A DNA stretch of 64,000 nt from Prorocentrum cordatum (taxonomy: Eukaryota; Sar; Dinophyceae; Prorocentrales; Prorocentraceae): positions 1 to 64,000 of the forward strand of contig CAUYUJ010019117.1 of assembly GCA_963575745.1 (NCBI GenBank). Direction: 5' to 3'. Below, one piece after another: positions 19,674-30,510 of this stretch. Position 1 is the first letter of the stretch; each line of letters starts with the position of its first letter. The translations under genes and the position numbers were made by a program. Below the pieces are notes generated by a model, which was given only the letters and a program-made list of their open reading frames with translations, did no database searches and was not told where the DNA came from.

Positions 19674-21400
19674 TATTATTGTTATAATATATATATATAT
19701 AAATATCTCTGTGGGCGCGGACAAAGGTCCACGGTTTCATGCAAACAAATTCAAGCAGGCGGGACGGCCGCCGCCCTCGCGGCTCGCCCGCGTTCGCGGG
19801 CCGCCGCAGCGTCCGCGAAGCCGTGGGCTCGGAGGGCGCCCTCGAGCCCTGGGCGGATCCGCCGCGGCTCGGCTGCCTCCGCCCGCGGGGCCGCCGCTGC
19901 CAGGCGCCGCGGCGCCGCGGCGCTCGGCGCCGCAGCCATCAGGCTACCAGCGCCAGCCGCAGGCGGCGTGGGCGGGGCTGCAGCAGGCTGCCGCAGCGCT
20001 GGCTCGGGCGCCGCCACGGTCGCCTGCACCTCCGAGCCGTGGCCCTGCCTGGCCTGGAGTGCCGCCGCCCAGCGCAGGCGCGTGCTTGCCGTTGGCGAGG
20101 CCAGCGGCGCGATCGGCTCCTTCGACGCTGGCAGGATCCCACGTGCGAAGTCCGACCGCGCCTGGGCTCTGGATCCCTTCTTGCTTTTGGGCTGCCCCGC
20201 CGCCGCGCTGGCCCCGCACGGCTTGCCCAGGCCGCGGTGCGCGTACCTGGGGAGGCGGCAGTGCATCCAGCAGGCCGCGCAGACCAGGAAGGGCTCGGAA
20301 ACGTCGCCCTCGACGCGCGACTCCATGAGGAGGTGGCCGTTGACCCTCCATCCCGCTGGACGGGTCGCATCTGCCGCCTCCGCAGGGGCTGGGCCGCTGC
20401 TCGTCGCCTCCGCCGCCGCCAGGCGCGGGCTGGGCGCGGGCGCCGAGGCCTCGCGGCGCCTCGGATGCTCCTGCGCCCTGCGCTGGGCTACACGGCGCAG
20501 CACCTCCGCGGGCGACTCGGCCGAGGCGGGGCGGCGCCTCGCGGGCGAAGGCCGCGAGCTGGAGGCGCCAGCTGCCGCCGCCGCTGCCAGGGCCGCCGCC
20601 GTGGCGAGGCGGGGGCCGCCGTCAGCCGCCGAGGGCTGCGCTACGCCGACGTCATCGCCAGGCTCGGCGTCGGGCTCCTTCAAGAAGCCAGTCGCTGAAG
20701 CGGCAGCCCCGCGCACCTCCGCGTCGTGCATCACCTCGAGCTCGCCGCGCCCCTGGGACTGCGACGTCGGTGGGCTGAATCCACCTGTCCCAGGGGCGGG
20801 CTCCGCCGCGGCGGCGTGCAGGAAGTCGGTCTCGCCGTCGAGCTCCGCCGCCATGTATGGGGGTGAGGTCGACGAGCTCCAGCGAGCTGATGGGCCAGGA
20901 GTCCCGCAAGCCCGACTCCGTAGCCTGGGCCTCGAACTCGGCGGCGTACCGCGCCGCGTCACGGGCGCGGGCCAGGCAGCCCTGGAGCAGGAGGGCCTCC
21001 TCGTCGGCGATGGCGTGCAGCGCCGCGCCCGCCTTCGCGAGCTGGTCCGCGAGGCGGTTGCCGTAGAGCTCCACCTCCGAGAGTACGCCCTGCTCGACTG
21101 CCGCCCGAGAACGGTGGGCGGGGATGTGCTTCACGTGCACCCCCTCGGCGGCGTCGCCGACCCTGGCCCAGAGGTGGGCAAACTGGGCCGTCGGGGCCGC
21201 CGCCCTCTTCACGTCCTTGCAAGCCCCGACCGTGCCGAGGCAGTCGATCATGAGGTGGTAGTGGCCGACGATGTCCGTGAGGGCGACCACCGCCGCGTAG
21301 TCCTCGCCTGCCCTCGCCGTCTGGCTGGGCAAAAGGGCAGGCGGCACTGCCCCCCACGCCTGCGCCAACCACTCGCCGTCGGGCGTGAGAACCACCACGG
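19616..21400 (-). mobile_element. Non-LTR retrotransposon C, 5'-truncated, with poly(A) tail
   Basis: Minus-strand order: RNase H cut within its first strand, linker, cysteine cluster, stop, short 3' UTR with an AT-rich TATATATA stretch, then a 56-nt A tail (T run at 19616-19671 on plus). It is truncated at about 21398, between the first catalytic Asp and the GEDYAA motif. Protein and 3' UTR are related to element B. No target duplication was identified. Confidence 0.8.
19751..21398 (-). pseudogene. Element C RNase H and C-terminal domain, one frameshift
   Basis: The RNase H part (21398 to about 20865) has ARAGEDYAAVVALTDIVG (Glu), YHLMIDCLGTV (Asp) and YGNRLADQLAKAG (Asp), but the first Asp motif is lost to the truncation. 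Near 20865 the frame shifts at a run of five C's: before it reads SSLELVDLTP, after it YMAAELDGETDFL. The second frame then runs to about 19751 with FLVCAACWMHC and RYAHRGLGKPC, matching the element B cysteine cluster. One added base in the C run explains the shift. The copy cannot make a working protein. Confidence 0.75.
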
Positions 21401-21754
21401 TGGGGGCTTTGGATAAGGAACCATTGGATAAGGAATCCAGGGTCTGGAAGCTGGTGGAACACCAATCGTGGAATGGCCATGGATATCACTGCCGACCTCA
21501 TCAGATAAGGAATCCTCCAGGGTCTGAAGCCCCCTGGGCGCATTCCTTAATCAACGCCCCCCCGTACTCGATCCTCCTCCTTCTGCCCCTTGCGACCGTG
21601 CGCTGCCAGATGGACCCCCCTGCTTTCTCCTCGGCGTCGCCTCGGGAAGCGTGCCCACGCTGCCCCCTCGGGGGGCAGGGGTGGGGCACGCTGTCCGCGG
21701 CGCGCCCACCGTGGCCAGCATGTCAAGTTGAAGCCGGTGGGGAAGGCCGAGGAT

Positions 21755-21925
21755 GCAAGGCCAGACATCCGGCGCTTCCAACAGATCGGGGCGGTCGGCT
21801 TGTCGCCATGTTTGGCATGTGGAGGCCAGCTTCGGGCCTGGCCGGTTTCGTGCCTCAGGACCGTCAAAAACGACTCGGGATGGAACGCAAGGCCTGCATG
21901 GGGAATGGGTTCAAAGTTCAGGGGG
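21755..21925 (+). repeat. Dispersed repeat D3, copy 1
   Basis: Contains GACATCCGGCGCTTCCAACA, GCCATGTTTGGCATGTGGAG and CGACTCGGGATGGAACGCA. The reverse complement of 25635-25790 matches throughout, and 52855-52930 matches the right half. The interval 21400-21755 has two TTGGATAAGGAA-type repeats and otherwise nothing recognised. Confidence 0.7.
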
Positions 21926-21934
21926 CCAACGTAC

Positions 21935-22260
21935 CAAACCTAACTCAGAAGAGGGACCCAACCATGTGCATGCCCAACTATCGCAAGACAGATGGGGCAA
22001 ATGAGGGGGAACTCCCCCTGGGGCCACGAAGCCTGCGAGGGGTTTGCCGAATTGGGCGTGGGCACGCATGCGGACCCTTCCACTCTGGGGCCTTCGGTGG
22101 AGCTCCCTGTGGGGCAACGAAGCGTAATGAGGGGTGGAGGGGGCGGAGGGGACAGGAGGGCGAGGGGGAGGGGGGGGGGAGAGGGGGAAGGAGGGGAGGG
22201 GGGGGGCGGGGGGGGAGTGGGGGTGAGGTGGGTGGGGAGGGGGAAATGGAACACATTACA
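21935..22260 (+). repeat. Third, inverted and degraded satellite unit
   Basis: In the orientation opposite to arrays I and II: GGGACCCAACCATGTGCATG, then two diverged 77-bp-like units (GCCTTCGGTGGAGCTCCCTG, GCACGCATGCGG), then a G-rich tract of GGGGA units at 22125-22245. The order of modules is that of units I and II. Confidence 0.6.
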
Positions 22261-22261
22261 A

Positions 22262-22530
22262 CCAAGTAAAACCAATTCCAACCACATCAGTACTATTTCC
22301 AGCCACTTTGGTACACATTACAGCCACTCAAATATGAATTGCAACCAACTTGTGCCGTCTGGTTCGGGGCGTCTGTTTCCCCTGCTCGCGAGGGAGCTTG
22401 CTCCATCGTCTGGTTCACATGACTCACCACCTCCTCCTCCTCCGCCTCTTCCGCCTCCTCCACCCCCTCCTCGTCCTCCTCCTCCTCGTCCTCGTCCTCC
22501 TTGTCCTCGTCCTCGTCCTGCTCCTCCTCC
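22262..22530 (+). repeat. CCAAC-type short repeats and a (CTC)n tract
   Basis: Degenerate ~20-bp repeats with ACACATTACA and TTCCAACCAC at 22250-22345, then (CTC)n at 22430-22530. No gene recognised. Confidence 0.6.
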
Positions 22531-22639
22531 ATTCCTTTTCCTTACAAGCAATTTCCCCCAGTCGCACCTCGAGGCAAGTTTTTAGGGCGGGCTGGGCGTT
22601 TCGCCTGGGACTTCCTCACCACTTTTGACTCTGAAGCTT

Positions 22640-22945
22640 AAAACGTGGTAGCAGTTTCACAGATGGAGGGCGGGTCGTTTTCAAAATGTGGCTCTCGCGC
22701 TAGCGCGAAACATTCAGATTGAGGGCGGGTGGTTTTCAACATGTGGCTCTCACCTTGGCGCCGCGCGCATTCGTTTCAAAAAATTACAAGGGCTTCGCAG
22801 ATTGAGGGCGTTTCCTTTTCAAAATGTTGCTCTCGCTTTAGCGCGGCGCACATTCGTTTTCAATATTTGCAAGAGTTTCACGGGTTGAGGGCGGTTCCTT
22901 TTCAAACTGTCGTTCTCGTCGTAGCGCCGCGCACATTTGTTTAGA
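22640..22945 (+). repeat. ~80-bp tandem repeat, four units
   Basis: Units contain TTGAGGGCGG, TTTTCAAAATGTGGCTCTCG and GCGCCGCGCACATTCGTTT. TGAGGGCG recurs near 22716, 22804 and 22884, with a GGAGGGCG variant near 22665. Confidence 0.75.
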
Positions 22946-23275
22946 ACATGCTCAGGTTTCCACCATCAACGTACCAGAAATGGTGTTTTGGAAGGATTCA
23001 AGATTATGCGGGTGCAACAGTTAAGTTAGTTTTCTGTGCTGACGTCCTAGGAATGGCGTTCTGGCACGATTCAGGATCGTCAATACGCAGCATTCAGGTT
23101 GATCCGTGGAGTTGAAATCCCGAGAAGAATGGTTTGGCATGCTTCGGGGTCTTCAAGCGGGTGTCTTCCAACCAGGCAGTTCCATCAATCGACATGAACC
23201 GTTGTAGGGGCCTATGAAGAGGGAGCTTGGAGGGAGGGTTGTCTCCAACATCGTTGATTACTCTTGGGTTTACAC

Positions 23276-23430
23276 TGGTCCTCCTCCTCCCCCTCCTCCT
23301 CTTCCTCCTCCTCTTCCTCCTCCTCCCCCCGTCCTCCTCCCCTCCTCCTCCTCCTCCTCCTCCTGCTCCGCCTCCTCTTCCTCCATATCCTCCCCCTCCT
23401 CCTTTCCTTCCCACCCCTCCCTCGCTCGCC
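23276..23430 (+). repeat. (CCT)n tract
   Basis: CCT/CTC triplets. The interval 22950-23275 is AT-richer than average and has no recognised gene. Confidence 0.85.
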
Positions 23431-23439
23431 AACTCCTTC

Positions 23440-23950
23440 CCTCAAGTCCTCAAACCCTTGAGTCCCTAAACACATAAACCCTGAAACCCAGAAACCCTTC
23501 AACCTTAAGCCCCTTAAACCCTTAACCACTTAAAGCCTAAAGCCCTTAAGCCCATGCAGCCCTTCAGTGTTTAATCCACGATAACTTAACATTCTACCCT
23601 TAAGCGCTGTAGCCCTTAACCCTTCAAGCCCTGAAACACTTGAGCCATTGAACCTGGAAGCCCTCAAACCCTCAACACGTTTGAGCCCTGAAACCCTTAG
23701 CTCCTGAATCCCTTCAGTCCTTAAAGCCCCCAAAGCCCTTGAGGTCCTTAAGCCCTGGAGCGCTTGAACACCAAAACCCTTGAAGCCCGTGAGCCTTTCT
23801 CAGCCCTTGAACCCTTAAGCCGTTCAAACCATAAGCGCTGCAAGCCTTCAAACAATCCCATGCAACCCACAAACTGTTAAGATTTTACAAACTTAAGCCC
23901 TTGAGCCCTTTAAAACTCTTACGCTTGGAATCCTTAAACCCTCGCGTCCG
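23440..23950 (+). repeat. Degenerate telomere-like CCCTTAAAC block
   Basis: About 500 bp composed of variants of CCCTTAAACC and CCCTTGAAGC every 8-12 bases. It resembles a decayed array of a telomere-type motif (the plant-like CCCTAAA occurs once, near 23465). It is also compatible with an unrelated short repeat. Confidence 0.55.
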
Positions 23951-24204
23951 TAAGCCTTTTGACAACAACATGCCCAAACATAACTGGTACACATGACAAC
24001 ACGGGCAATCACGCCAGTGCCTTGGAAACATGTACACACACAATCAGATTTCTTGGTCTTGGGATATACTGGCATGGCCTCACACTAAGAATCATCTAGT
24101 GAAGTTTCGTGGGCGGCTGGAATTCGTGCTAGTTTGTCGCGCCGAGCTGGTCGGGGAACGTACAACTTGATTGGGATTAGTCACGGCGAAATGTACTTCG
24201 TCCC

Positions 24205-24410
24205 GGATGCGGTGGGAGGTGCAAGGGGAGGGGGGCGGGGATGGGGAGGGCAGGGGGGGCCGAAGGTAAGGGGGAGTGGGCGGGCGGGGGCGGGGGTGGT
24301 GGCAGAGGCGACGGGAAGGGGCGGAAAGGGGGAGGGGCGGGAAGAAGTGGGGCGGGGTGTTGCTGATTCTTAAACGACGGCAGCCCACCACCACAGGCTG
24401 GACGGTTGGG
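24205..24410 (+). repeat. G-rich tract followed by a satellite-tail-like sequence
   Basis: GGGGA/GGGCG repeats at 24215-24350, then CCCACCACCACAGGCTGGAC and GGTTGGGAAG. The latter resembles the reverse complement of the CCAACCATCCTGTGGTGTTG tail module at 15503. The order agrees with a decayed unit end. Confidence 0.45.
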
Positions 24411-24469
24411 AAGAAGGAAGGCGCAGGAGGTCTGCAAGGGCACGGGCCTCCACGACGCCATATTCGAGG

Positions 24470-24592
24470 AAGGAGGAGGAGGAGGAGGAAGAGGAGGAGG
24501 AGGAGGAGGAGGAGGAGGAGGAGGAGGAGGAGGAGGAGGAGGGAGGAGGAGGGAGGAGGAGGAGGAGGAGGTGGGAGGAGGAGGAGGGGGGG
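24470..24592 (+). repeat. (GGA)n tract
   Basis: Near-perfect GGA triplets. From 24600 to about 25630 no gene was recognised; a (GACA)n stretch lies at 24938-24978. Confidence 0.9.
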
Positions 24593-25634
24593 AGAAGGGG
24601 GACAACGTTATGAACGGGAAGTCTGTTTTTGACTTTCGTTTGAAGGAACAGGGGGGGGGGAATGGAGGGGGGGGGCAGGCCGCCCGTCTGCCCATCGGAT
24701 CCAACTGGGCCTTTGGACTTTGTCCTCGGTCCGTAAGGTTCCGAAGCATTCTCAGTCGCCGCCACGGCTGGGCTCGTCGAGAGAACCTTGGGGCACCTCC
24801 AGCAACGCCCCCACAGACCGCTGAGGGTTCCCGCATCAGCCCGCCGAGCACCGCCGAACCCATTGTATTCAGGAAGGTGGATTGCTGATCAACTGGCCGA
24901 ATGTGGTGCCCATGGTGCCTCGCGTGGCCCCCGGACAGACAGACAGACAGCAAACCAACCAGCCAGACAGACAGACAGAGTCACTCTCGGGCTCCCACGT
25001 CGCTGGGGCGCCCCCCAGCCACACCTCGAAGGCGTGCCCCAACCGCGCCTGGGGGACGAAGGCCATGACGCGGAACACCGCGAGTCCAACATTCTCGTGT
25101 GGTGAAACGGCCCAGCTGTATCTAGGGCCCCAGCCGGATTGCACCGGTGCGATCGCGGGGCCTTGCACGGGCTGGATTGCACCGCGTTGCGCCGGCCGGA
25201 TTGCTCCGGACAGACACGCAGACACAGACAGAAGCCGTACGCCCAAGGCGCGTCGGGAGGCACTACATGAAGGATACATTCGCACATCATGCAGAGAGGG
25301 GGACGCACGGAGGGAGGGACGCACGACGAGCGGGGACGCGAGGCGAGGCGGAGCGAGAGATGGACGACGACAAGGCCACCCCTCCTTCTCATCGCTGGGC
25401 CAACTTTCCAAGCTGGCCTGCGTCCCCGGGGAAACGGGGCGACGACTGCGGCTGCATCGGCCGCGGCTGGGAGCGCGGGGAGCCCGAGTGTACACCAGCG
25501 CCGACCCTGGCCTGGCCCAAGGGTGCACGCGCCATCCCTGCAGGCCTGGCCAGGGAAGGTGCGTGCGTACTCGTGGCCTGGCCGGGAAGGCGTGCACGTC
25601 TGCACCGATGCGCTCCGGCTTCTCCGAGGCATGA

Positions 25635-25790
25635 GCCCCTGGATCTCGTGACCCCTTCCCCAGGCAAGGGTTTCCGTCCCGAGCCGTTCCTTGACGGCCC
25701 TGGGGCCCGAAACCGGGCTCCAGAGGTCAAACGTGGCCACAGAGCGGACGCCGCGATTCTGTTGAAGCGCTGGATGTCTGGGTAGCTGGC
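25635..25790 (-). repeat. Dispersed repeat D3, copy 2
   Basis: Minus strand carries CAGACATCCAGCGCTTCAAC, GTGGCCACGTTTGACCTCTG and GAACGGCTCGGGACGGAAAC, colinear with 21755-21925. Confidence 0.7.
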
Positions 25791-26039
25791 TGGCGCCCTC
25801 CGAGCGGGGTCGCGGGGAGCGCCTGGGGTCGCGCGCGACGACCTGCACGCGCACGAAGGGGTCGAAGGTCCACGCGTCTGGACCTCGGCGCGCGCGCGCG
25901 CTCAAGCGCCCGCGCCCGCGCCGGCGGCCGCGGCGGCTCGGTATCAACGCGGGCGCGCGGTGGCATGGGCGCCTTCGAAGGAAGGGCCCAGGAGGTCGTG
26001 CGGATAGACTCTGTCCGTCCTGGCGTTTTTCCTGCAGCG

Positions 26040-26280
26040 GGGGGCGCAGGGGAGAAGAGAAGCAGTAGAGTCGGCCCGTATCAGAAGGATGCGCGATAAG
26101 GATGAAAAGGAAGCTTGTCGAGCGGGGCGCTTTAACAGAAGCAGTGCAGCCGGTCCGCATCGCAAGGATGCGCGATAAGGATGCAAGGGCCTTGGGAGGC
26201 CAGTTCGAAGCTTTTCGAGCGGGGCGCGGCCAACGAAAGTGGTCAAGCATGGGCCGAGGAGACAAGGATGCAAGGGCACC
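26040..26280 (+). repeat. Tandem repeat with GGATGCGCGATAAGGATG core
   Basis: Two full units near 26055 and 26130, each with GAAGCAGT, CGGCCCGTATC or CGGTCCGCATC, AAGGATGCGCGATAAGGATG and TCGAGCGGGGCGC. A partial third follows near 26215. The interval 26290-26780 holds no recognised gene. Confidence 0.7.
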
Positions 26281-26779
26281 CTTGGGAAAGTCGTTAATCC
26301 TCACCATACGGGTCGACTGCACTCACAATCGGATATCAAGTTTCGTACACGCTGTATCTGCGACTTCGCATTCCCAGCCAGAGGTCCGAACCAATCTTTT
26401 CCGCGCCCACCCGCCTGAGGCCTTCGTGGTCCGGTGGGAGCCCTGGGCCCGTCTTGCAAGCCGACTTCAAAGATGTAACGACCACCCGCCTGTCCAGCAC
26501 GATGTTGAACAATTTTTGGGCGCCTGAGGACCACCCTGCTGCTCCGCCACCAATTCCCCCCCGCCCCTACTAGCAACACTACGTGAGGCTCCATTGTCCT
26601 ACTGGTTATTCGAACGCCACCGTGCCTCTGGCACGCAGTGGAGTGCCCCAAGGCTCATGCAGCCCTGAAAGGAAAAGGGCTTGTCAGGTTGAAGGGCCCG
26701 GAACCCCAACCCCCCCAGGCGCTCTCGTGCCGTGCGGTGCCGGGCGCTGCCAGGGTGTCTCGCGTGGGCCTCTGGGACG

Positions 26780-27465
26780 GTCGCCTCGCCAAGGAGGTCT
26801 CCAAAGCGGGTCAAGAAGCCCCAGGAAGCCGCCCAGACGTTGCAGGACGGCCCAGAATGGCCGAAAAAACGCTCCAAGACGCCCAAGATGGCCTCCAGAT
26901 GGCCCAAGAGGCTCGGAGACGCCCAAAGAGGCCCCCAGGAGCACTCTCAAGACGGCACCAAGAGGCACAAACCATCAATTGTCCTATGGTTCTTGAATGA
27001 TTTTGGCGTTCTCGCCTTTTCGGCTCCCCGGCGTTCCGAGACGGCCCGGGAGGCCCCCAATATCGGCCTTAGACATCCGAATAGGCCTCCAAGAGGGCCC
27101 AAAAACGGCCCAAGAGGGCCCCAAGCCGGCCCACGAGGCCTCCAAAACGGCCCAAGAAGCTCCCAAGACCGCCAAGATGGGGCCCAGATGGGGGACCTGA
27201 ACGGACATTTCGAGCCCTCGGCCCCGAGAGGCCCCCCGGAGGCTCCAAAGAGGCCCCCAAGAGGCTAGCAAGAGGCCCCCAGGAAGCCCCCAACGGCCCC
27301 CAAACGGCCCCCAAGAGGTCTTCCAGAGGTCCCCAAGGGGCCCCCAAACTGCCCCCCAAGCTGCCCCCGAGAGCGCCCCGAAGAGACCCCAAGAAGCATC
27401 CCTGAGGACTCAGACCCATAACCCAGGCACGGTGGCGGAATGGGACGAAGGCCATTAGATGTCAC
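26780..27465 (-). repeat. 11-bp-motif module P, copy 1
   Basis: Dense variants of CCAAGAGGCCC and CCAAGACGGCCC on plus. Anchors in order: CACAAACCATCAATTGTCC (26970), GCGTTCTCGCCTTTTCGGC (27006), GAACGGACATTTCGAGCCCT (27200), GAAGAGACCCCAAGAAGCAT (27382) and ACCCAGGCACGGTGGCGG (27421). Copies at 56700-57382 and 61380-61905 keep anchors in the same order. The minus strand reads as Leu-Gly-Pro-Ser-Trp-rich peptide in shifting frames. Confidence 0.75.
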
Positions 27466-28384
27466 AAGACGACGGCAAGGAGGTCGACGGCGGCGGCGGA
27501 GACGACGACCACCCTGGGCCCCTGACGTCATGTCAGTCCGTGGACCCCAGAAAGTTAGTCCAACTCCCTGGGGACAATTTCTTCGCGGATGACTCCCCCT
27601 GAGGCCGAAAGTGAGGAACACGCTGCGTTGAACAAAGAAACAAAACGCCAGAGGTCGGAAAGGGTGTCTTCTTTGGGCGCCTGCGGGCGGGAGGGTCCTA
27701 ACATGTCCTAACCGGACCCCCCCGAAGTTCTCGGCAATCTCGATCCCCACCTCGAGTGGGAGGCCACCCTCCTGTCAATCGCCGGCGAGCGATGGGGGGG
27801 AAGAGAGAAGGAACGGGCCTTCTCAGAAGGCTCGGAAACCTCGGCCTTCTGAGAGATTCTCTAAGCTTTCCCCGAAGACGCAGAAGACTTCTCAGCTGGC
27901 GCGAGGGCTTCTGAGAAGTCCCGCCGCCTTCGGAGCAGGCCTTCCCCTTCTCATTTCTGAAGGGGCCCTGGGATACACAAATGCATAGACACGAATAACA
28001 GGATTCCCCATATTTCCCGATATTTTCGGGGTTTCTGTCTTCCCCCCCACTCCCCATACTTTCCCATATTCTCTGGGGGATCGACGATTAATTGTGTCTG
28101 TGTGTTTTCTCCCCTCCTGAATGTCCCCCCCCCCATCGCTCGCCACCGATCCCTCCAGAGCGGCGGAGCGAGGCGCGGCGAGCGCGCAATGTCGACCTGG
28201 CGGGACCAGCTTCTCCCCAAGAGGGCGGCGTGGGGGGGGCCCGGGCCCCTCGGGAGGGGGCCACACCCTCCCCCTCCGAAATCGTGAGGGGTAGGGGTAG
28301 GGTTCGCATGTGGCCCTCTACTCATCGTCCCCTGCCGCTGTCGTCGTCCCGCTGTCGTCGTCCCTGCAAGCATCGACCATCGAG

Positions 28385-28580
28385 GCCTCCTAGATGGGGT
28401 CGGAGTAGACGGGGTCGGAGGATCGCGCCGCATCGCCGATGCATCGGCGATACATCCCCGATGCATCGGCGATACATCGGCGACGTCGGCGATGCGTCGG
28501 CGACGTCGGCGTGGAGAAGACCGGGCTCCATATCGAGCCGCATCGCCGATAAATCGGCGATGCGGAGCGATCCTCCGACC
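28385..28580 (+). repeat. Palindromic GCATCGGCGAT short tandem repeat
   Basis: Units of GCATCGCCGATGCATCGGCG, itself palindromic, next to GGATCGCGCC. The same motif and flank occur at 39012-39110. The interval 27470-28384 has no recognised gene. Confidence 0.7.
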
Positions 28581-28776
28581 CCATCTACCCCGACCCCATC
28601 CAGGAGGCCCAGACCTTGGCAGGATAAACGTCGTTCATTTCTAATCGTGCTCATTTCTAATTGTGCTCGTTTCTAATTGTTCCTGGCCCCCTAGTGGCCA
28701 GGAAGAGGCCCAGGATAGAACAATTAGACATGAAAAGATCTTGGCCCACCCAAGAAATCAAGAACTTTCAGAGAAT

Positions 28777-29175
28777 CCCACCAGCCCTTTGGGCGTGAGT
28801 GGTTTAGAGAGCCCGCTCTGTCCTCAACCCCCCTTCTTCCCCTTCGGGGAAGGGTTTACCCCTCCCCTACCCCCTCCCCCTGGACCTGGAGAGGGTGCCC
28901 CGCGGGTCGTTGGAGGGGTCTTTTTCGACTCCTGGGAGGGCCAAAAAACGACGACCCTCACGAGGATTCTGGCCCCGACGGGGGGGGCGAGTTTGGCCCC
29001 TCTGCTCTTCTTTGAAGCCAGAATCATTGATTTTACTAGGGTTTTGGCCCCATGTTGGCCTCCTGAGGGGGCCGCGCTCATCTTCCTTCCTAGCAAAATC
29101 ATTGATTTTACGAAGGTTTTGGGCTTCATTTTGTCCTTCTCAGGGGGCAGCTCTCCTTTGCGCTTCTGCGGAGGT
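28777..29175 (+). repeat. Dispersed repeat D4, copy 1 (~400 bp)
   Basis: Starts CCCACCAGCCCTTTGGGCGT and continues through TTCCCCTTCGGGG, CGACGACCCTCACGAGGATT, CTGGCCCCGACGGGGGGG and two ATCATTGATTTTAC segments about 74 bp apart. The block at 63604-64000 matches almost base for base. A long plus frame crosses this repeat and the next ones, but I regard it as repeat-derived. Confidence 0.88.
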
Positions 29176-29375
29176 CGCAAGAGGCCCCAAGATGGCCCCA
29201 AGAGGCCCCCAGGAGGCTCCCAAGAGGCCTCCAAGAGGCCCCCCAGAGGCCCCCAAGCGGCCCCAAGAGGCCCCCAAGAGGCCCCCAAGAGGCCCCAAGA
29301 GGCCCCCAAGAGGCCCCCAAGCCCCCAAGAGGCCCCCAAGAGGCCCCCTCCAAGAGGCCCCCAAGAGGCCCCACG
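29176..29375 (-). repeat. 11-bp-motif array without module anchors
   Basis: About 18 copies of CCCCAAGAGGC or close variants, the purest stretch of the P motif in the window. Confidence 0.85.
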
Positions 29376-29770
29376 CCCGAACGACTCACACCAGGACGAG
29401 GGGCCCGAACGACTCACACCACGAAGAGCCCGAACGACTCACACCACAAGGAGGGGCCCGAACGACTCACACCAGGACGAGGCGCCCGAACGACTCACAC
29501 CACGAGGAGCCCGAACGACTCACACCACGACGCGGGCCCCGAACGACTCACACCACGAGGAGCCCGAACGAGTCACACCAGGAGGAGGGGCCCGAACGAC
29601 TCACACCAGGATGAGGGGCCCGAACAACTCACACCACGAGAAGCCCGAACGACTCACACCAGGACGAAGAGCCCGAACGACTCACACCACGAAGAGCCCG
29701 AACGACTCACACCAGGAAGAAGGGCCCGAACGACTCAGACCAGGACGAGAAACCCCAAACGACTCAAACC
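29376..29770 (+). repeat. 26-29-bp minisatellite
   Basis: About 14 units of GCCCGAACGACTCACACCA followed by GGACGAGGG or CGAAGA. The interval 29775-30285 has no recognised gene. Confidence 0.9.
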
Positions 29771-30289
29771 ACGAGGAGCGCTTTCTCTCCCTCCTCCTCG
29801 CCTCGTCCTTCTCCCGCTCCCCCCACAAGGAGGATGTACAAGGAGGCGGGAGGAAGGAGGAACAGGGGAGATATGCGGGGCCAAGCGGACACACGCCTGA
29901 AAAACACGACTGTCGGCATGCTTCGCGAGAGTTGCTGCTGTGAGATGGGCTGGTGGGGATACGCGAAGCGTAAAGAATTATAAATGAGCGACCCCATCTG
30001 GGAGGCGCAGCGGCGTGGGGGGGTGTGCGACCCCCCCGGGGGGGACGGCAGTGTTGCCGGCGCGCGTAGTCGAGCCCTGCCTCGTGAACGAGCAAGCTTG
30101 CACTCAAATCATATCCCGCTTGGCCGCCCGTTTTGCAATGTCCCTTCCGCCCATTGTCGTCGACCTCTTCGCCAGTGTCTTCGTTTCGATTGTCGTCGCC
30201 GTCGTCGTCGATGTTTTGTTTCTTCCCATCTTCTACCTTCCTGTTCTCCATATGATAAGGTAGGGTTCTTGTTATTACTGAGACGCCTC

Positions 30290-30510
30290 CGACTCCCTCC
30301 TCCTCATCTCTTTCCTCCCCTCCTTCCCCTTCCTCTTCCTCACTCAGACTCGGTCATACTCAGACTCACTCGCACTTAGCCCCAGTCATTCTCAGACTCT
30401 CTCGTACTCAGACTCACTCACACTCAGACTCACTCACATCTTCTTCCTCACTCAGACTTACTCATACGTAGACTCACTTACATCCAGACTCACTCACTTT
30501 TGTTGTGAGG
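30290..30510 (+). repeat. Leader of ~150-bp satellite, array 1
   Basis: CCT-rich sequence, then about ten ACTCAGACTCACTCACA-type units of 12-16 bp, running into the 150-bp repeats. The same order is found at 35960-36325. Confidence 0.7.

Noticed and set aside
24889-26322. 477-residue minus-strand protein
   Set aside because: It crosses repeat D3 and the 26-kb tandem repeat and shows no domain or splice signals.
28663-29943. 426-residue plus-strand protein
   Set aside because: It spans three unrelated repeats (D4, the 11-bp motif and the 28-bp minisatellite), each found elsewhere, and has no domain.
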